This document shows, piece after piece, positions 1 through 7,766 of a DNA stretch of 27,480 bases. A program made the position numbers and the translations under genes. Origin of the DNA: Thiofilum sp039797965 (lineage in GTDB: Bacteria; Pseudomonadota; Gammaproteobacteria; Thiotrichales; Thiotrichaceae); assembly GCA_039797965.1 (NCBI GenBank), contig JBDKGX010000028.1, positions 1-27,480 on the forward strand, given 5' to 3'. Each line of letters begins with the position of its first letter. Position 1 is the stretch's first letter. The notes below the pieces were generated by a model that saw nothing but the letters and a program-made list of their open reading frames with translations, did no database searches and was not told the origin of the DNA.

Positions 1-116
1 TGATTGAGGCTGGAGCTAGTTTATCAGTAACAAATGAATTTAATCAAACTCCTCTCAAGGTTGCAAAATTGAGTGAGTATTCCTATATTTTAGATTATTT
101 AAATAGCTTGAGCTAA
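1..116 (+). CDS. Ankyrin-repeat protein, C-terminal end (5' partial)
   Basis: The reading frame that begins at base 3 runs open from the window edge to TAA at 114-116, giving 37 residues. It opens with IEAGASLSVTNEFNQTPLKV, which fits the end of one ankyrin repeat (the loop-proximal A-G-A and the T-P-L helix start of the next). The sequence ends shortly after in YLNSLS, as ankyrin proteins often do. Everything upstream is outside the window, so total length, signal peptide and partner genes cannot be judged. Ankyrin repeats bind other proteins; no specific role can be inferred. The call rests on one repeat and a half. Confidence 0.6.
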   Translation, partial: IEAGASLSVTNEFNQTPLKVAKLSEYSYILDYLNSLS

Positions 117-355
117 AATTAGATCTTTGCCTCAATAGGTTACGGTGAAGTTTAATAGATTTCACTGCAGCTTATGGATATTTAGCTAATAAAGTATTAG
201 TAGTTCATGACTGAAAAAAAGTCCTTTTCCAAGATCCGTTGAGAATGAAAAATTAAATAATTATTATCTAGCTGACAGTTTAATAGACTACCACCTCCAC
301 AACGCTTACACTCACCGGCTTTTTGCTGTTTGAGCCTGTTGTGGAGTACTAACTG

Positions 356-1606
356 ATGACATTTTGTGGTTTAGATTTTGGGACGAGTAATTCCACATTG
401 GGGGTGAGTACTGCACAGGGGATTCGTATGGTTCCTTTGGAAGGGCAAAGTACCACGCTGCGTTCTGCTATCTTTATTAATGAGGAAGATAAACGCCTTG
501 AGTTTGGTAAAAAGGCACTGAATCATTACATCGAAGGGGTCGAAGGGCGCTTATTAATGTCATTGAAAAGTGTGCTGGGATCGTCCTTGATGCAAGAGCG
601 TACCGCCGTTTTTAATAAGTCCGAATCGTACATTGATTTGCTCAGCCATTTTATCAAGCACGTCAAAACCCAAGCCGAAACCCAACAACAAGCTACTCTA
701 GACAGCGTAGTGGTCGGTCGTCCTGTTTACTTTAAAGATAATGATCCTGAAGTCGATCAATTAGCCCAAAGTACTTTAGAAGACATACTCAAGCAATCGG
801 GCTTTAAACACATCAAATTCCAATTTGAACCGATTGCAGCCTCAGCCTTTTACCGCCAACAGATTCAAACCGAGCAACTAGTACTTATTGTCGATCTAGG
901 TGGTGGTACTTCGGACTTTTCATTGATCCGTATGCACCCTGATCTTAAAGCGAGTAGTGCCGATATTATTGCTACCGAGGGTATCCATATTGGTGGCAAT
1001 GATTTTGACCAAGCGTTGAATTATGCCACCGTATCACCGCATCTAGGGCGTGGTACACTGATGACTACGCTCAATGGCTCAAGTATTGAAATACCGCATT
1101 ACTGGTATCACGACCTTGCTACATGGCACAAAATTAACTTTCTTTACAGCAAACAAAACCTAATTGATTTTAATAAAATTCTGTTTGCTGCACAGGACAA
1201 AATTAGATTGCAGCGTTTAGCCACCATCATGCAAGAACGCCAAGGTCATTTGATTGCTGATCAAGTAGAACTGGGTAAAATTGCGTTTTCAGAGCATGAA
1301 AGAGCGGAGTTGAATCTAGATTTCGTAGAGCGTGATTTGCATATTCCAATTACTCGCCAAGGCTTTTTTGAGTTATTAAATGAGGATATTAGCCAGCTTG
1401 AAACAGTCATTCAGCAGCTAGCGAGCCAAGCGGGGATTAGTCTAAGTCAAGTTAACTCCGTCTTTTTTACAGGAGGCTCTAGTAAAATCTCTCTGATTCG
1501 TGAACGGATTATGCAGCTGTGTCCTGAGGCTAGTTTGATGGAGGGTGACTACTTTAATAGCGTTGGAATGGGACTAACAATCGAAGCACAAGAGGTCTTT
1601 GGTTAG
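356..1606 (+). CDS. Hsp70-family ATPase, YegD-like
   Basis: This 416-residue protein has the actin/Hsp70 ATPase fold signatures: phosphate-1 motif DFGTSNST at residues 7-14, VVVGRP near 120, phosphate-2 motif VDLGGGTSDFS starting at V179, and the adenosine motif FFTGGSSK around G373-G374. The length and the lack of a long C-terminal substrate-binding domain match the YegD branch of Hsp70 rather than DnaK. YegD proteins are presumed cytosolic chaperone-like ATPases with no firmly known substrate. The ATG at 356 follows GTGGAG about ten bases upstream, which supports the start. The gene is flanked by short spacers and has no DnaJ or GrpE partner here. It may be unrelated to the catabolic cluster that follows. 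Family assignment is secure; function is not. Confidence 0.88.
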   Translation: MTFCGLDFGTSNSTLGVSTAQGIRMVPLEGQSTTLRSAIFINEEDKRLEFGKKALNHYIEGVEGRLLMSLKSVLGSSLMQERTAVFNKSESYIDLLSHFIKHVKTQAETQQQATLDSVVVGRPVYFKDNDPEVDQLAQSTLEDILKQSGFKHIKFQFEPIAASAFYRQQIQTEQLVLIVDLGGGTSDFSLIRMHPDLKASSADIIATEGIHIGGNDFDQALNYATVSPHLGRGTLMTTLNGSSIEIPHYWYHDLATWHKINFLYSKQNLIDFNKILFAAQDKIRLQRLATIMQERQGHLIADQVELGKIAFSEHERAELNLDFVERDLHIPITRQGFFELLNEDISQLETVIQQLASQAGISLSQVNSVFFTGGSSKISLIRERIMQLCPEASLMEGDYFNSVGMGLTIEAQEVFG

Positions 1607-1673
1607 TACTTACAGTACTTGGGGTGAGGGAGTGTGAAAATTTTTGTGTAAACTAGGCTTACCTATAAATAAG

Positions 1674-1686
1674 TTGTCGGTATAAT
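1674..1686 (+). promoter_or_regulatory. Putative promoter -10 with overlapping regulator half-site for the GntR gene
   Basis: TATAAT lies at 1681-1686, 37 bases before the regulator start. TTACCT at 1659-1664 is a weak -35 candidate with a 16-base spacer. The string TTGTCGGTATAA at 1674-1685 overlaps the -10 and closely matches TTGTCGATATTT at 3482-3493, in front of the divergent catechol dioxygenase gene. A shared site in front of the regulator and its presumed target suggests autoregulation, but this is inference from two copies. Confidence 0.4.
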
Positions 1687-1723
1687 CCGCTCCCACATTC
1701 CACCTAAGGTTAATTAGCTTGCT

Positions 1724-2410
1724 ATGAGTACGGTTTCAACGGAAGTCAATTCCCCACGCACCTTGACCAGCTACATTTATGGTCAGCTGCGTGAAGACAT
1801 TATTCAAGGTAAGCTTGTGCCAGACTCCAAGCTCAAAATTGAACATTTACGCAAAGAATATAATGTCGGTGCAACACCCTTACGGGAAGCTTTAAGTCGT
1901 TTGAGTTCGGATGGTTTTGTGGTGGCTGAAGGGCAACGCGGCTTTCGAGTGACGCCTATTTCGCTGGAAGACCTTGATGATGTCACCGAAATACGCATTA
2001 TGCTGGAGCTGCAAGCCTTACGTAAAAGTATTGAATGCGGGGATGATGCGTGGGAATCAAAAGTAGTAGCAACTTATTACCAGCTAACCAAAGTCGAGGA
2101 ACATGATATTGCTTCTGATCTAGATAATTGGGAACAGCGTAATCATGATTTTCATTGGGCAGTGATTTCAGCGTGTACGTCTAAGTGGTTATTACATTTC
2201 TATAATATTCTCTATGACCAACATAAGCGTTATCGCAATATCTCTTTAAATGCCAATATTACCCAGCGCGATATTCATGCCGAACACCAGCGTATTTATG
2301 ATGCGGTGATTGCCCGTGATATTGAGAAAGCGTGTGCCGAAACCGAATCTCATATTCGCCAAACGGCAGAGATTACTAAGCAAGTACTTAAAGAGCGGAT
2401 GAGCGCTTAG
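1724..2410 (+). CDS. GntR-family transcriptional regulator with FCD ligand domain
   Basis: The 228-residue protein has an N-terminal winged helix (residues ~12-77; V-G-A-T-P-L-R-E-A-L at 48-57 is the typical recognition-helix region of GntR proteins) and an all-helical C-terminal FCD domain. Candidate metal and effector ligands of the FCD pocket are H144, H188 and H210. The usual acidic residue four before the first histidine is N140, a substitution seen in other members. FCD regulators bind small carboxylates and usually repress adjacent catabolic genes. The gene converges on the catechol 2,3-dioxygenase gene 70 bases away, so it is a plausible regulator of meta cleavage or of the whole aromatic cluster. 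The effector is unknown; an aromatic acid or a ring-cleavage product is a guess. The shine-dalgarno (TAAGG) is weak and rather distant. Confidence 0.88.
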   Translation: MSTVSTEVNSPRTLTSYIYGQLREDIIQGKLVPDSKLKIEHLRKEYNVGATPLREALSRLSSDGFVVAEGQRGFRVTPISLEDLDDVTEIRIMLELQALRKSIECGDDAWESKVVATYYQLTKVEEHDIASDLDNWEQRNHDFHWAVISACTSKWLLHFYNILYDQHKRYRNISLNANITQRDIHAEHQRIYDAVIARDIEKACAETESHIRQTAEITKQVLKERMSA

Positions 2411-2424
2411 GATGACGAGTACTT

Positions 2425-2455
2425 AAAAAAGTAACGCCACTACAAGAGTGGCGTT
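2425..2455 (-). terminator. Intrinsic terminator of the catechol dioxygenase gene
   Basis: A perfect 9-base-pair stem (AACGCCACT 2433-2441, AGTGGCGTT 2447-2455) with a five-base loop is followed on the minus strand, after two bases, by six T residues (AAAAAA at 2425-2430 on the plus strand). This is a classical Rho-independent terminator for the minus-strand gene ending at 2480. It may also slow readthrough from the convergent regulator gene. Confidence 0.82.
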
Positions 2456-2479
2456 GCTCAGACTCAGAGATGAAGTGAA

Positions 2480-3409
2480 TCAGGTCACTACTGTGAGGAA
2501 GCGTTCATTGAGGGCTTGATCGTGATAGAAAATCGCACCACCCAATTCGTCTTCTGTCCAAGTAATCGTTTCTTGATCAGGATACCAATCATAGGAGTCG
2601 CAGAAGGTTTCATTGCGATTACCAGACGGGTCAAAGAAGTAAATTGTGCGACCGCGAGTAATACCGTGACGAGTAGGGCCAATATCAATCGGGATTTTAT
2701 AACGCCCCATAATATCCGCCGCCCGTAAGACTTCTTCCCAGCTTCTTAGTAAGAAAGAGGCGTGGTGCAATTTACCTTTTTCAGTATGACGAATAATGGC
2801 TAAATCGTGGGCTTTCATACCGCAGGTTAAGAAGCTACCGATTTTGAACTGACCATCAGGACCCGCCATGACTTTTTCAGTTTCATTAAAGCCGAGTACT
2901 TCGGTAAATAATTTAACTGAGCCATCTAAATCATCACCATAGATTAAACAATGATCGAAACGATACACTTTCATACCTTTAGTATCTTCTGACCAAGGAT
3001 GGGGATTTACTGTACCAACGCTATTACCTTTTTGCTCTTTATCCGCATACAGTTCAAAAAAGTGTCCTGTTGGAGAGTCAAAGCGTACTCGTTCACCACA
3101 GTGTTTTAAGTCACCTGCAGGAATACGCTCTACCTTGCAACCAAAGTCCCGCAGTTTTTGTTCCAAGTGATCCAGTGTGGCAGGGCTATCGACTTTAAAG
3201 CCCATAAAATCCATTCCGGGTTCATCAGCCGGGCGTAGTACTACCGAAAACCAATCATGTTCATCCCAACCTTTGAGATAAACCCGACCTTGGTCGTCGC
3301 GTGCTGTTTCAATCAACCCCATGCGATCTACATAATGGGTCAAAGATGCGTCCATATCGAGCACACGTAGTTGTACGTGACCAGGGCGCAGTACACCTGT
3401 CATTGCCAT
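2480..3409 (-). CDS. xylE: Catechol 2,3-dioxygenase (extradiol, XylE/TodE type)
   Basis: The 309-residue protein opens the ring of catechol between C2 and C3 (meta cleavage) to 2-hydroxymuconate semialdehyde, using Fe(II) and O2. It has the two-domain vicinal-oxygen-chelate layout with strong stretches of the XylE family: RPGHVQLRVLDM near the N-terminus, ADEPGMDFMGFKV at 61-73 and FFDPSGNRNE at 258-267. By alignment from memory to the Pseudomonas enzyme, the Fe ligands are H153, H216 and E267, and the acid-base residues are H201, H248 and Y257; all are present. The ATG at 3409 has an excellent ribosome site (GGAGGAG seven bases upstream on the minus strand). The next gene upstream on the same strand is the AraC-type regulator. 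The short spacer between them contains a 20-base palindrome. Catechol is what the adjacent anthranilate dioxygenase would supply. No ferredoxin (xylT-like) reactivation gene is present here. Confidence 0.93.
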   Translation of the reverse strand: MAMTGVLRPGHVQLRVLDMDASLTHYVDRMGLIETARDDQGRVYLKGWDEHDWFSVVLRPADEPGMDFMGFKVDSPATLDHLEQKLRDFGCKVERIPAGDLKHCGERVRFDSPTGHFFELYADKEQKGNSVGTVNPHPWSEDTKGMKVYRFDHCLIYGDDLDGSVKLFTEVLGFNETEKVMAGPDGQFKIGSFLTCGMKAHDLAIIRHTEKGKLHHASFLLRSWEEVLRAADIMGRYKIPIDIGPTRHGITRGRTIYFFDPSGNRNETFCDSYDWYPDQETITWTEDELGGAIFYHDQALNERFLTVVT

Positions 3410-3457
3410 AAGCTTTCTCCTCCACTCGGAATGAATTTGTTCAAGCGTCGTTATGGG

Positions 3458-3477
3458 AAATAATATCGATATTATTT
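3458..3477. promoter_or_regulatory. 20-base perfect palindrome, likely operator for the catechol dioxygenase gene
   Basis: Arms AAATAATATC and GATATTATTT meet without a loop, centred between 3467 and 3468, about 58 bases upstream of the dioxygenase start. A related half-site, TTGTCGATATTT, lies at 3482-3493. Dimeric GntR/FCD proteins bind short palindromes of this kind, and a near copy of the half-site (TTGTCGGTATAA) precedes the GntR gene itself. The site is visible; the binding protein is inferred. Confidence 0.5.
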
Positions 3478-3522
3478 GTTATTGTCGATATTTAATTTTA
3501 CGTTAGCGGCAATTTCACCGAG

Positions 3523-4503
3523 TTAGTGTTGACGCTTACGTAAAGTTTCAGACGGTAGTTCACCAAAACGATCTTGATATTCATGCGCAAAACGCCCCAA
3601 TTGGCTAAACCCACAGTCCAGAGCAATGCTGGAGACACTGGTATTATGGGTAGCAGCTAATAATCGTTGGCGCACTTCTTGAAAGCGTAAATCACGAAAA
3701 TAACTCATGGGGGTAGAGTTATAAACTTGGCGGAAATCTTTATACAAACGCTCGCGATTCATTCCCGAAGTACGTTCCAAATCATCTAAGCTCAAGTCTT
3801 GCCCAACATGGTCACGCATAAAATGCTCTAAATCGAGTAGGTAGGCAGGACGATTCAAGCGGATGTGTTCTAGTTCATGTGAGTAGTTATTAGGCTGAGC
3901 ATAAAGCAGTCCGGTAATAATGCTTTCCTGAAAAGACTGCCACACCTCCGGTAAGTCAAATAAGCTAGAGGGTTGATTTAAAACGGAATAGACATGCCCA
4001 ACCAATTGCCACCATGCGCCTACTTTGTCATCAACGGTCATATCCGGCTCAAACATTACAGGCTGACTAATCGGTCGGCGCAATAAACAACTAACCTTTT
4101 CTTCAACTGCAAAACGCGAGACACGTACCAAGTACTTGCGGCAATCTTCGCTCATACTCAAACGGGCGGCATGTCCGGGGCACATAATGACGCCCTGTTG
4201 GGGATGGGAGTTTACAGTTTTTTTACGTTGCTCTAAGCATTGAGTACCTTGCACGGGTAGGCTAATGCTGTAGCTATATAGTAAATCTTCTGTTTTTACA
4301 TGGACTTGAGTAGAGTACTCCATCATACCCACTGACATTTGGGTTAAGACTGCGCCCCCATGCCGAAATAATAAATGATTATGCTGTTTAACTTCTAATT
4401 GGTGGGGGCCGCACAAAGTGGTCATCCAATCACGAGCGGCTCGAATGGTGTTTAATTCCACAGAAACTAACTGTCGCTGTGCTCCTCTAGCTAATGGTTG
4501 CAT
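3523..4503 (-). CDS. AraC/XylS-family activator, probable AntR-like
   Basis: The 326-residue protein has an N-terminal cupin-like effector region of the AraC-binding-domain type (roughly 30-210) and a C-terminal pair of helix-turn-helix motifs (~225-320), including S-L-D-D-L-E-R-T-S-G-M-N and I-A-L-D-C-G-F-S-Q-L-G-R-F. The closing G-F-S-Q-L-G-R-F-A-H-E-Y-Q-D-R-F-G is the family signature. It is divergent from the anthranilate dioxygenase operon across a 279-base spacer, the normal arrangement for AntR, BenR and XylS-type activators, which switch on their dioxygenase operon in response to the aromatic acid. The ATG at 4503 follows AAGGA on the minus strand. Family is certain; the AntR equivalence comes from neighbourhood. 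Confidence 0.87.
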   Translation of the reverse strand: MQPLARGAQRQLVSVELNTIRAARDWMTTLCGPHQLEVKQHNHLLFRHGGAVLTQMSVGMMEYSTQVHVKTEDLLYSYSISLPVQGTQCLEQRKKTVNSHPQQGVIMCPGHAARLSMSEDCRKYLVRVSRFAVEEKVSCLLRRPISQPVMFEPDMTVDDKVGAWWQLVGHVYSVLNQPSSLFDLPEVWQSFQESIITGLLYAQPNNYSHELEHIRLNRPAYLLDLEHFMRDHVGQDLSLDDLERTSGMNRERLYKDFRQVYNSTPMSYFRDLRFQEVRQRLLAATHNTSVSSIALDCGFSQLGRFAHEYQDRFGELPSETLRKRQH

Positions 4504-4782
4504 GCTCAGTCCTTCATGGGTGTGAGTAGGGGCACTGGGTTCAGAACGCTATTTTTAAACAATCACTTCGTTGATGTTTTTAATCATAAAGCGAAGCAGT
4601 AATTCTCTGTCAAGGAGTAATTGTTTAGTGGCTTAGTAAACTAAAGTACTCCTATTCAATTGTTTAAGCATCTCTATAAATCGTAAAAGTGGATAGTCTT
4701 TACCGAAAAACTGCATATTCAAATGCAAATTTTTCAGTCTAGACTGAAAAAACATAACGACAACACATTGCTAGGAGGAGCC
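4504..4782. promoter_or_regulatory. Divergent control region between the activator and antA
   Basis: This 279-base AT-rich spacer must hold both promoters. It contains AATTGTTTA twice (near 4617 and 4656), an inverted pair TGCAT/ATGCA around 4712-4727, a GGATA element near 4692, and a perfect 22-base palindrome at 4730-4751. XylS-type activators bind tandem half-sites with a GGNTA portion close to the -35, but I could not identify a convincing pair, so exact boxes are left open. Confidence 0.5.
4730..4751. promoter_or_regulatory. 22-base perfect palindrome in the antA leader
   Basis: Arms TTTTTCAGTCT and AGACTGAAAAA meet with no loop 31 bases before the antA ATG and 21 bases before its ribosome site. 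With no loop it is better as a dimeric-protein operator, or as a transcribed element, than as a classic terminator. A flanking run of A on its right would give T on the minus strand, so a weak terminator for leftward transcription cannot be excluded. Confidence 0.45.
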
Positions 4783-6183
4783 ATGACTACCACAAAAAGC
4801 GTGGATGAGTGGAAAGCATTTATCCAAAATTGTACCGATTTTCGCCCAGCCGAGGGGGTGTTTCGTGTACGGCGTGAGATGTTTACTACCCCTGAGTTAT
4901 TTGATCTCGAAATGGAGCTGATTTTCGAGAAGCAATGGATTTACGCCTGTCACGAAAGCCAAGTACCCAACCCTTACGATTACTTTACCCTGCAAGCAGG
5001 ACGGCAGCCGATCATCGTTACCCGTGATGGCAAAGGCGAGCTATATGCGGTCGCTAATGCTTGCCAGCATCGGGGGACAACCCTAGTACGTACTACCCAA
5101 GGCAATCAATCCACCTTCACCTGCCCGTTTCATGCGTGGTGCTACAAATCAGATGGGCGCTTAGTCAAAGTGAAAGCCCCTGCTGAATATGACGAATGTT
5201 TCGATAAGTCCAAATACGGTTTACCTCAAGCCAGAGTTTCTAGCTATAAAGGTTTTATATTCATCAGTTTAGATAAAAACTCTAGTGTGAGCCTAGAAGA
5301 GTTTTTAGGCGATGCTAAATTATTTTTTGACATGATGGTAGAACAATCGCCCACAGGAGAGTTGGAGGTAGTACCGGGGAGTTCCAGCTACACCTACAAA
5401 GGCAATTGGAAACTGCAAAACGAAAATGGTTTAGATGGCTATCACGTGAGTACAGTGCATTACAACTATGTCAGTACCGTCCAACATCGCCAAGAAGTGA
5501 ATTCACAAAAAGCTGAAAATGCTAAAGAAATTCTCGATTATTCCAAACTCGGTGCGGGTGATAAAGATACCGACGATGGATGGTTCTCGTTTAAGAATGG
5601 GCATAGTTTATTGTTTAGCGACATGCCGAATCCCCAAGTACGTCCGGGATACAGCGATGTTATGCCGCGTTTATTAGCAACGTTACCCCAAGCGCGTGCC
5701 GAATGGACAATGCATCGCCTACGCAATCTCAATATTTATCCCAGTTTATTCTTTATGGATCAGATCAGCTCTCAATTACGGGTGATTCGTCCAGTGGCTT
5801 GGAATAAGACGGAGGTTCATAGTTTTTGTCTGGGAGTAAAGGGTGAGTCAGACAAAGCGCGGGAAAGCCGAATTCGCCAATTTGAAGACTTTTTCAATGT
5901 ATCCGGTATGGGAACCCCCGACGATTTGGTCGAGTTTCGCGAGGCACAACGTGGGTTTGAAGCGCGTTTAGGGGAATGGAATGATATTTCGCGGGGTTGT
6001 CACACTTGGAATTACGGCAGCTCTAATAATACCGAAGTACTAGGGATTCAACCGAACATTACAGGACGTGAATTTACCCACGAAGGTTTGTATGTCAATC
6101 AACATAGTGCATGGCAACAACAAATGCTCACTGGTTTAGACCAAAAAGTTCGCCACGAGCAAGAGGAATTAAACCATGAATAA
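4783..6183 (+). CDS. antA: Anthranilate 1,2-dioxygenase, large (alpha) subunit
   Basis: The 466-residue oxygenase alpha subunit carries a Rieske [2Fe-2S] centre (C94, H96, C114, H117) and a mononuclear iron site (D218 bridge, H221, H226, with the third ligand probably D380 or D381). It hydroxylates the aromatic acid at C1 and C2; with anthranilate the product loses ammonia and CO2 to give catechol. Stretches such as RPAEGVFRV, GNQSTFTCPFHAWCYKSDGR and KLQNENGLDGYHVSTVHYNY match AntA/BenA proteins. An upstream in-frame ATG at 4723 exists, but AGGAGGAG at 4773-4780 sits just before the ATG at 4783, and the family N-terminus starts there. It overlaps antB by eight bases, so the genes are translationally coupled. 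Benzoate or a substituted benzoate is the alternative substrate, but no diol dehydrogenase (benD) follows. Confidence 0.9.
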   Translation: MTTTKSVDEWKAFIQNCTDFRPAEGVFRVRREMFTTPELFDLEMELIFEKQWIYACHESQVPNPYDYFTLQAGRQPIIVTRDGKGELYAVANACQHRGTTLVRTTQGNQSTFTCPFHAWCYKSDGRLVKVKAPAEYDECFDKSKYGLPQARVSSYKGFIFISLDKNSSVSLEEFLGDAKLFFDMMVEQSPTGELEVVPGSSSYTYKGNWKLQNENGLDGYHVSTVHYNYVSTVQHRQEVNSQKAENAKEILDYSKLGAGDKDTDDGWFSFKNGHSLLFSDMPNPQVRPGYSDVMPRLLATLPQARAEWTMHRLRNLNIYPSLFFMDQISSQLRVIRPVAWNKTEVHSFCLGVKGESDKARESRIRQFEDFFNVSGMGTPDDLVEFREAQRGFEARLGEWNDISRGCHTWNYGSSNNTEVLGIQPNITGREFTHEGLYVNQHSAWQQQMLTGLDQKVRHEQEELNHE

Positions 6184-6661
6184 ACAGCAAAGTATTGAGC
6201 AGTTTCTATTTCAATTATCTGCCTATTGTGATGCACAAGATTGGGATAAGTACTTAGAGCAATATGCGCCAGAGGCGGAATATCACATTCCCCAATGGAA
6301 ATCTGAGCATGTACACGCCACTGATCCTAAGCGTGAAATGTCACTACTTTACTACCCTAATCGGGATGGTTTAGAGGATCGGATCTTTCGGATTCGCACG
6401 GGTAAATCTGCCGCATCTAACCCTATGCCGCGTACGCTGCACCTAATTAGCAATGTGCGTTATGAGGAGCTAGGCCATGATGAAGTCGAAGTACTTTACA
6501 ATTGGGTTACTCATTACTATCGCTTTGGTGAAAGTGCTCATTTTTTTGGTCATGCGAAGTGTAAGCTCAAAACGGTAGGGACTGGTTGGCAAATTTTCTA
6601 TAAGCAGGTTATTGTTTTAAATGACAAAATTGACTCTGTATTTGACTTCTACCATGTTTAA
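6176..6661 (+). CDS. antB: Anthranilate 1,2-dioxygenase, small (beta) subunit
   Basis: The 161-residue protein has the NTF2-like fold of aromatic-ring dioxygenase beta subunits: an N-terminal helical part (IEQFLFQLSAYCDAQDWDKY), then Y-H-I-P-Q-W in the first strand region, and the typical P-R-T-L-H-L-I-S-N-V-R motif near 90-100. It has no redox cofactor and serves as a structural partner in the alpha3beta3 oxygenase. It overlaps the end of antA by eight bases, and AGAGGA lies upstream of its ATG. The antC start follows only nine bases after its stop. Length matches AntB/BenB. Confidence 0.9.
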   Translation: MNKQQSIEQFLFQLSAYCDAQDWDKYLEQYAPEAEYHIPQWKSEHVHATDPKREMSLLYYPNRDGLEDRIFRIRTGKSAASNPMPRTLHLISNVRYEELGHDEVEVLYNWVTHYYRFGESAHFFGHAKCKLKTVGTGWQIFYKQVIVLNDKIDSVFDFYHV

Positions 6662-6670
6662 GGGGGCGCT

Positions 6671-7684
6671 ATGACACTGGCTGCGACTATTGTTTTTCGT
6701 GATGGTAAAACCGCCCATCTTGAAGTACGCCCGAATGAGTTGTTAATGGATGCTGCACGTCGCCAAGGAGTGCAATTGCCCGTTGATTGTCGTGAAGGAG
6801 TGTGTGCTACGTGTCGTGGGTTATGTGAGTCTGGTGAGATCAGCCAAGAGTATGTAGATGAAGAAGCTTTGACGGAAGCAGAGTTAGCTGCAGGGCATAT
6901 GTTGGCTTGTCAAACCCGCTTGAAAAGCGCAGCTACCTTTTACTTTGATATTGACTCAACGATTAGCACTACCACTACTAAGACCTACTCTGCTGTCGTC
7001 AGTAAAGTCGAAAAAATATCAGAAGCTGCCGCTATTTTAGAAATAAAATTAACCGATAATGCACCCGCTCTTAAATTTCTGGCGGGGCAATATGCTCGGA
7101 TTCAAATACCTGATACGGATCAATGGCGAGCGTACTCGTTTGCGAATGCCTCGACAGCCTCCAGTACTTTACGGTTTTTGATTCGTTTACTGCCTAGTGG
7201 GGTGATGAGTGACTATCTACGTGAGCGTGCCCAAGTAGGTGATCACATTCAATTTGAAGCTCCTTTGGGCATATTTTATTTACGCAAAATCACCCGCCCC
7301 TTGGTTTTTGTAGCAGGGGGTACAGGGCTATCAGCGTTCTTGGCGATGCTGGATGAGTTTGTGCAAAAAGGGGGTATTAATCAGCCTGTCCGTTTGTACT
7401 ATGGTGTGAATTATGAGGCTGATTTAAGTGAATTAGCGCGGCTGGAACACTATAAAGCTCAACTAGCTGATTTTGATTATCGTCTTGCCGTTATGCATCC
7501 GAGTGAGTCATGGCAGGGGCAAAAAGGGGTGGTGTGTGATGTATTTGACATGGACAGCTTACAACAACCCTTTGATGCTTATTTATGTGGCCCCCCTGCC
7601 ATGATCGAAGCCACTAAAACATGGCTTGCCAAGGCGGATGTTGCCCAACATCAACTCTTTTTTGAAAAATTTACTTCAAGCTAA
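6671..7684 (+). CDS. antC: Anthranilate 1,2-dioxygenase, electron-transfer reductase
   Basis: The 337-residue reductase passes electrons from NADH through FAD and a plant-type [2Fe-2S] centre to the AntAB oxygenase. The iron-sulfur cysteines are C40, C45, C48 and C80 in an N-terminal ferredoxin domain. The FAD-binding motif R-A-Y-S starts at R153, the NAD region holds VFVAGGTGLSAFLAML, and the C-terminus has C-G-P-P-A-M. The segment after the ferredoxin cluster (EYVDEEAL, then ACQTR..K) resembles AntC more than BenC as I remember them, which is the best sequence evidence that the operon works on anthranilate. The ribosome site AGGGGG precedes the ATG. An 82-base spacer with a hairpin separates it from the transporter genes. 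Confidence 0.9.
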   Translation: MTLAATIVFRDGKTAHLEVRPNELLMDAARRQGVQLPVDCREGVCATCRGLCESGEISQEYVDEEALTEAELAAGHMLACQTRLKSAATFYFDIDSTISTTTTKTYSAVVSKVEKISEAAAILEIKLTDNAPALKFLAGQYARIQIPDTDQWRAYSFANASTASSTLRFLIRLLPSGVMSDYLRERAQVGDHIQFEAPLGIFYLRKITRPLVFVAGGTGLSAFLAMLDEFVQKGGINQPVRLYYGVNYEADLSELARLEHYKAQLADFDYRLAVMHPSESWQGQKGVVCDVFDMDSLQQPFDAYLCGPPAMIEATKTWLAKADVAQHQLFFEKFTSS

Positions 7685-7716
7685 ATCCATTAATTAGCTT
7701 ACTTACAACCACTACT

Positions 7717-7743
7717 CTTTTACAACGCTCCAGTTTGTAAAGG
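7717..7743 (+). repeat. Intercistronic hairpin between antC and the SBP gene
   Basis: CTTTTACAA (7717-7725) pairs with TTGTAAAGG (7735-7743) over a nine-base loop, with one T-G wobble. No T run follows, so it is unlikely to be a full terminator. It could be an attenuator, a 3'-protecting stem for antABC or a processing site that lets the transporter segment have its own mRNA level. Confidence 0.45.
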
Positions 7744-7766
7744 GAATCTCTTGGAGGAGAATTTAG

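Noticed and set aside
150..288. Direct repeat AGTTTAATAGA in the spacer before the Hsp70 gene
   Set aside because: Two 11-base copies in AT-rich DNA are compatible with chance and no symmetry or promoter element accompanies them.
1605..1619. Terminator made of two AGTACT copies after the Hsp70 gene
   Set aside because: The two palindromes are only three bases apart and form no useful hairpin; more likely just the abundant palindrome.
4723..4782. Longer antA start at the ATG at 4723
   Set aside because: It has no ribosome site, runs through the 22-base palindrome and adds 20 residues not expected in the family; the ATG at 4783 has AGGAGGAG directly before it.
4783..7684. Benzoate dioxygenase benABC
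   Set aside because: Possible, but no benD follows and the reductase sequence after the iron-sulfur cluster looks like AntC. Kept as an alternative in the antA entry.
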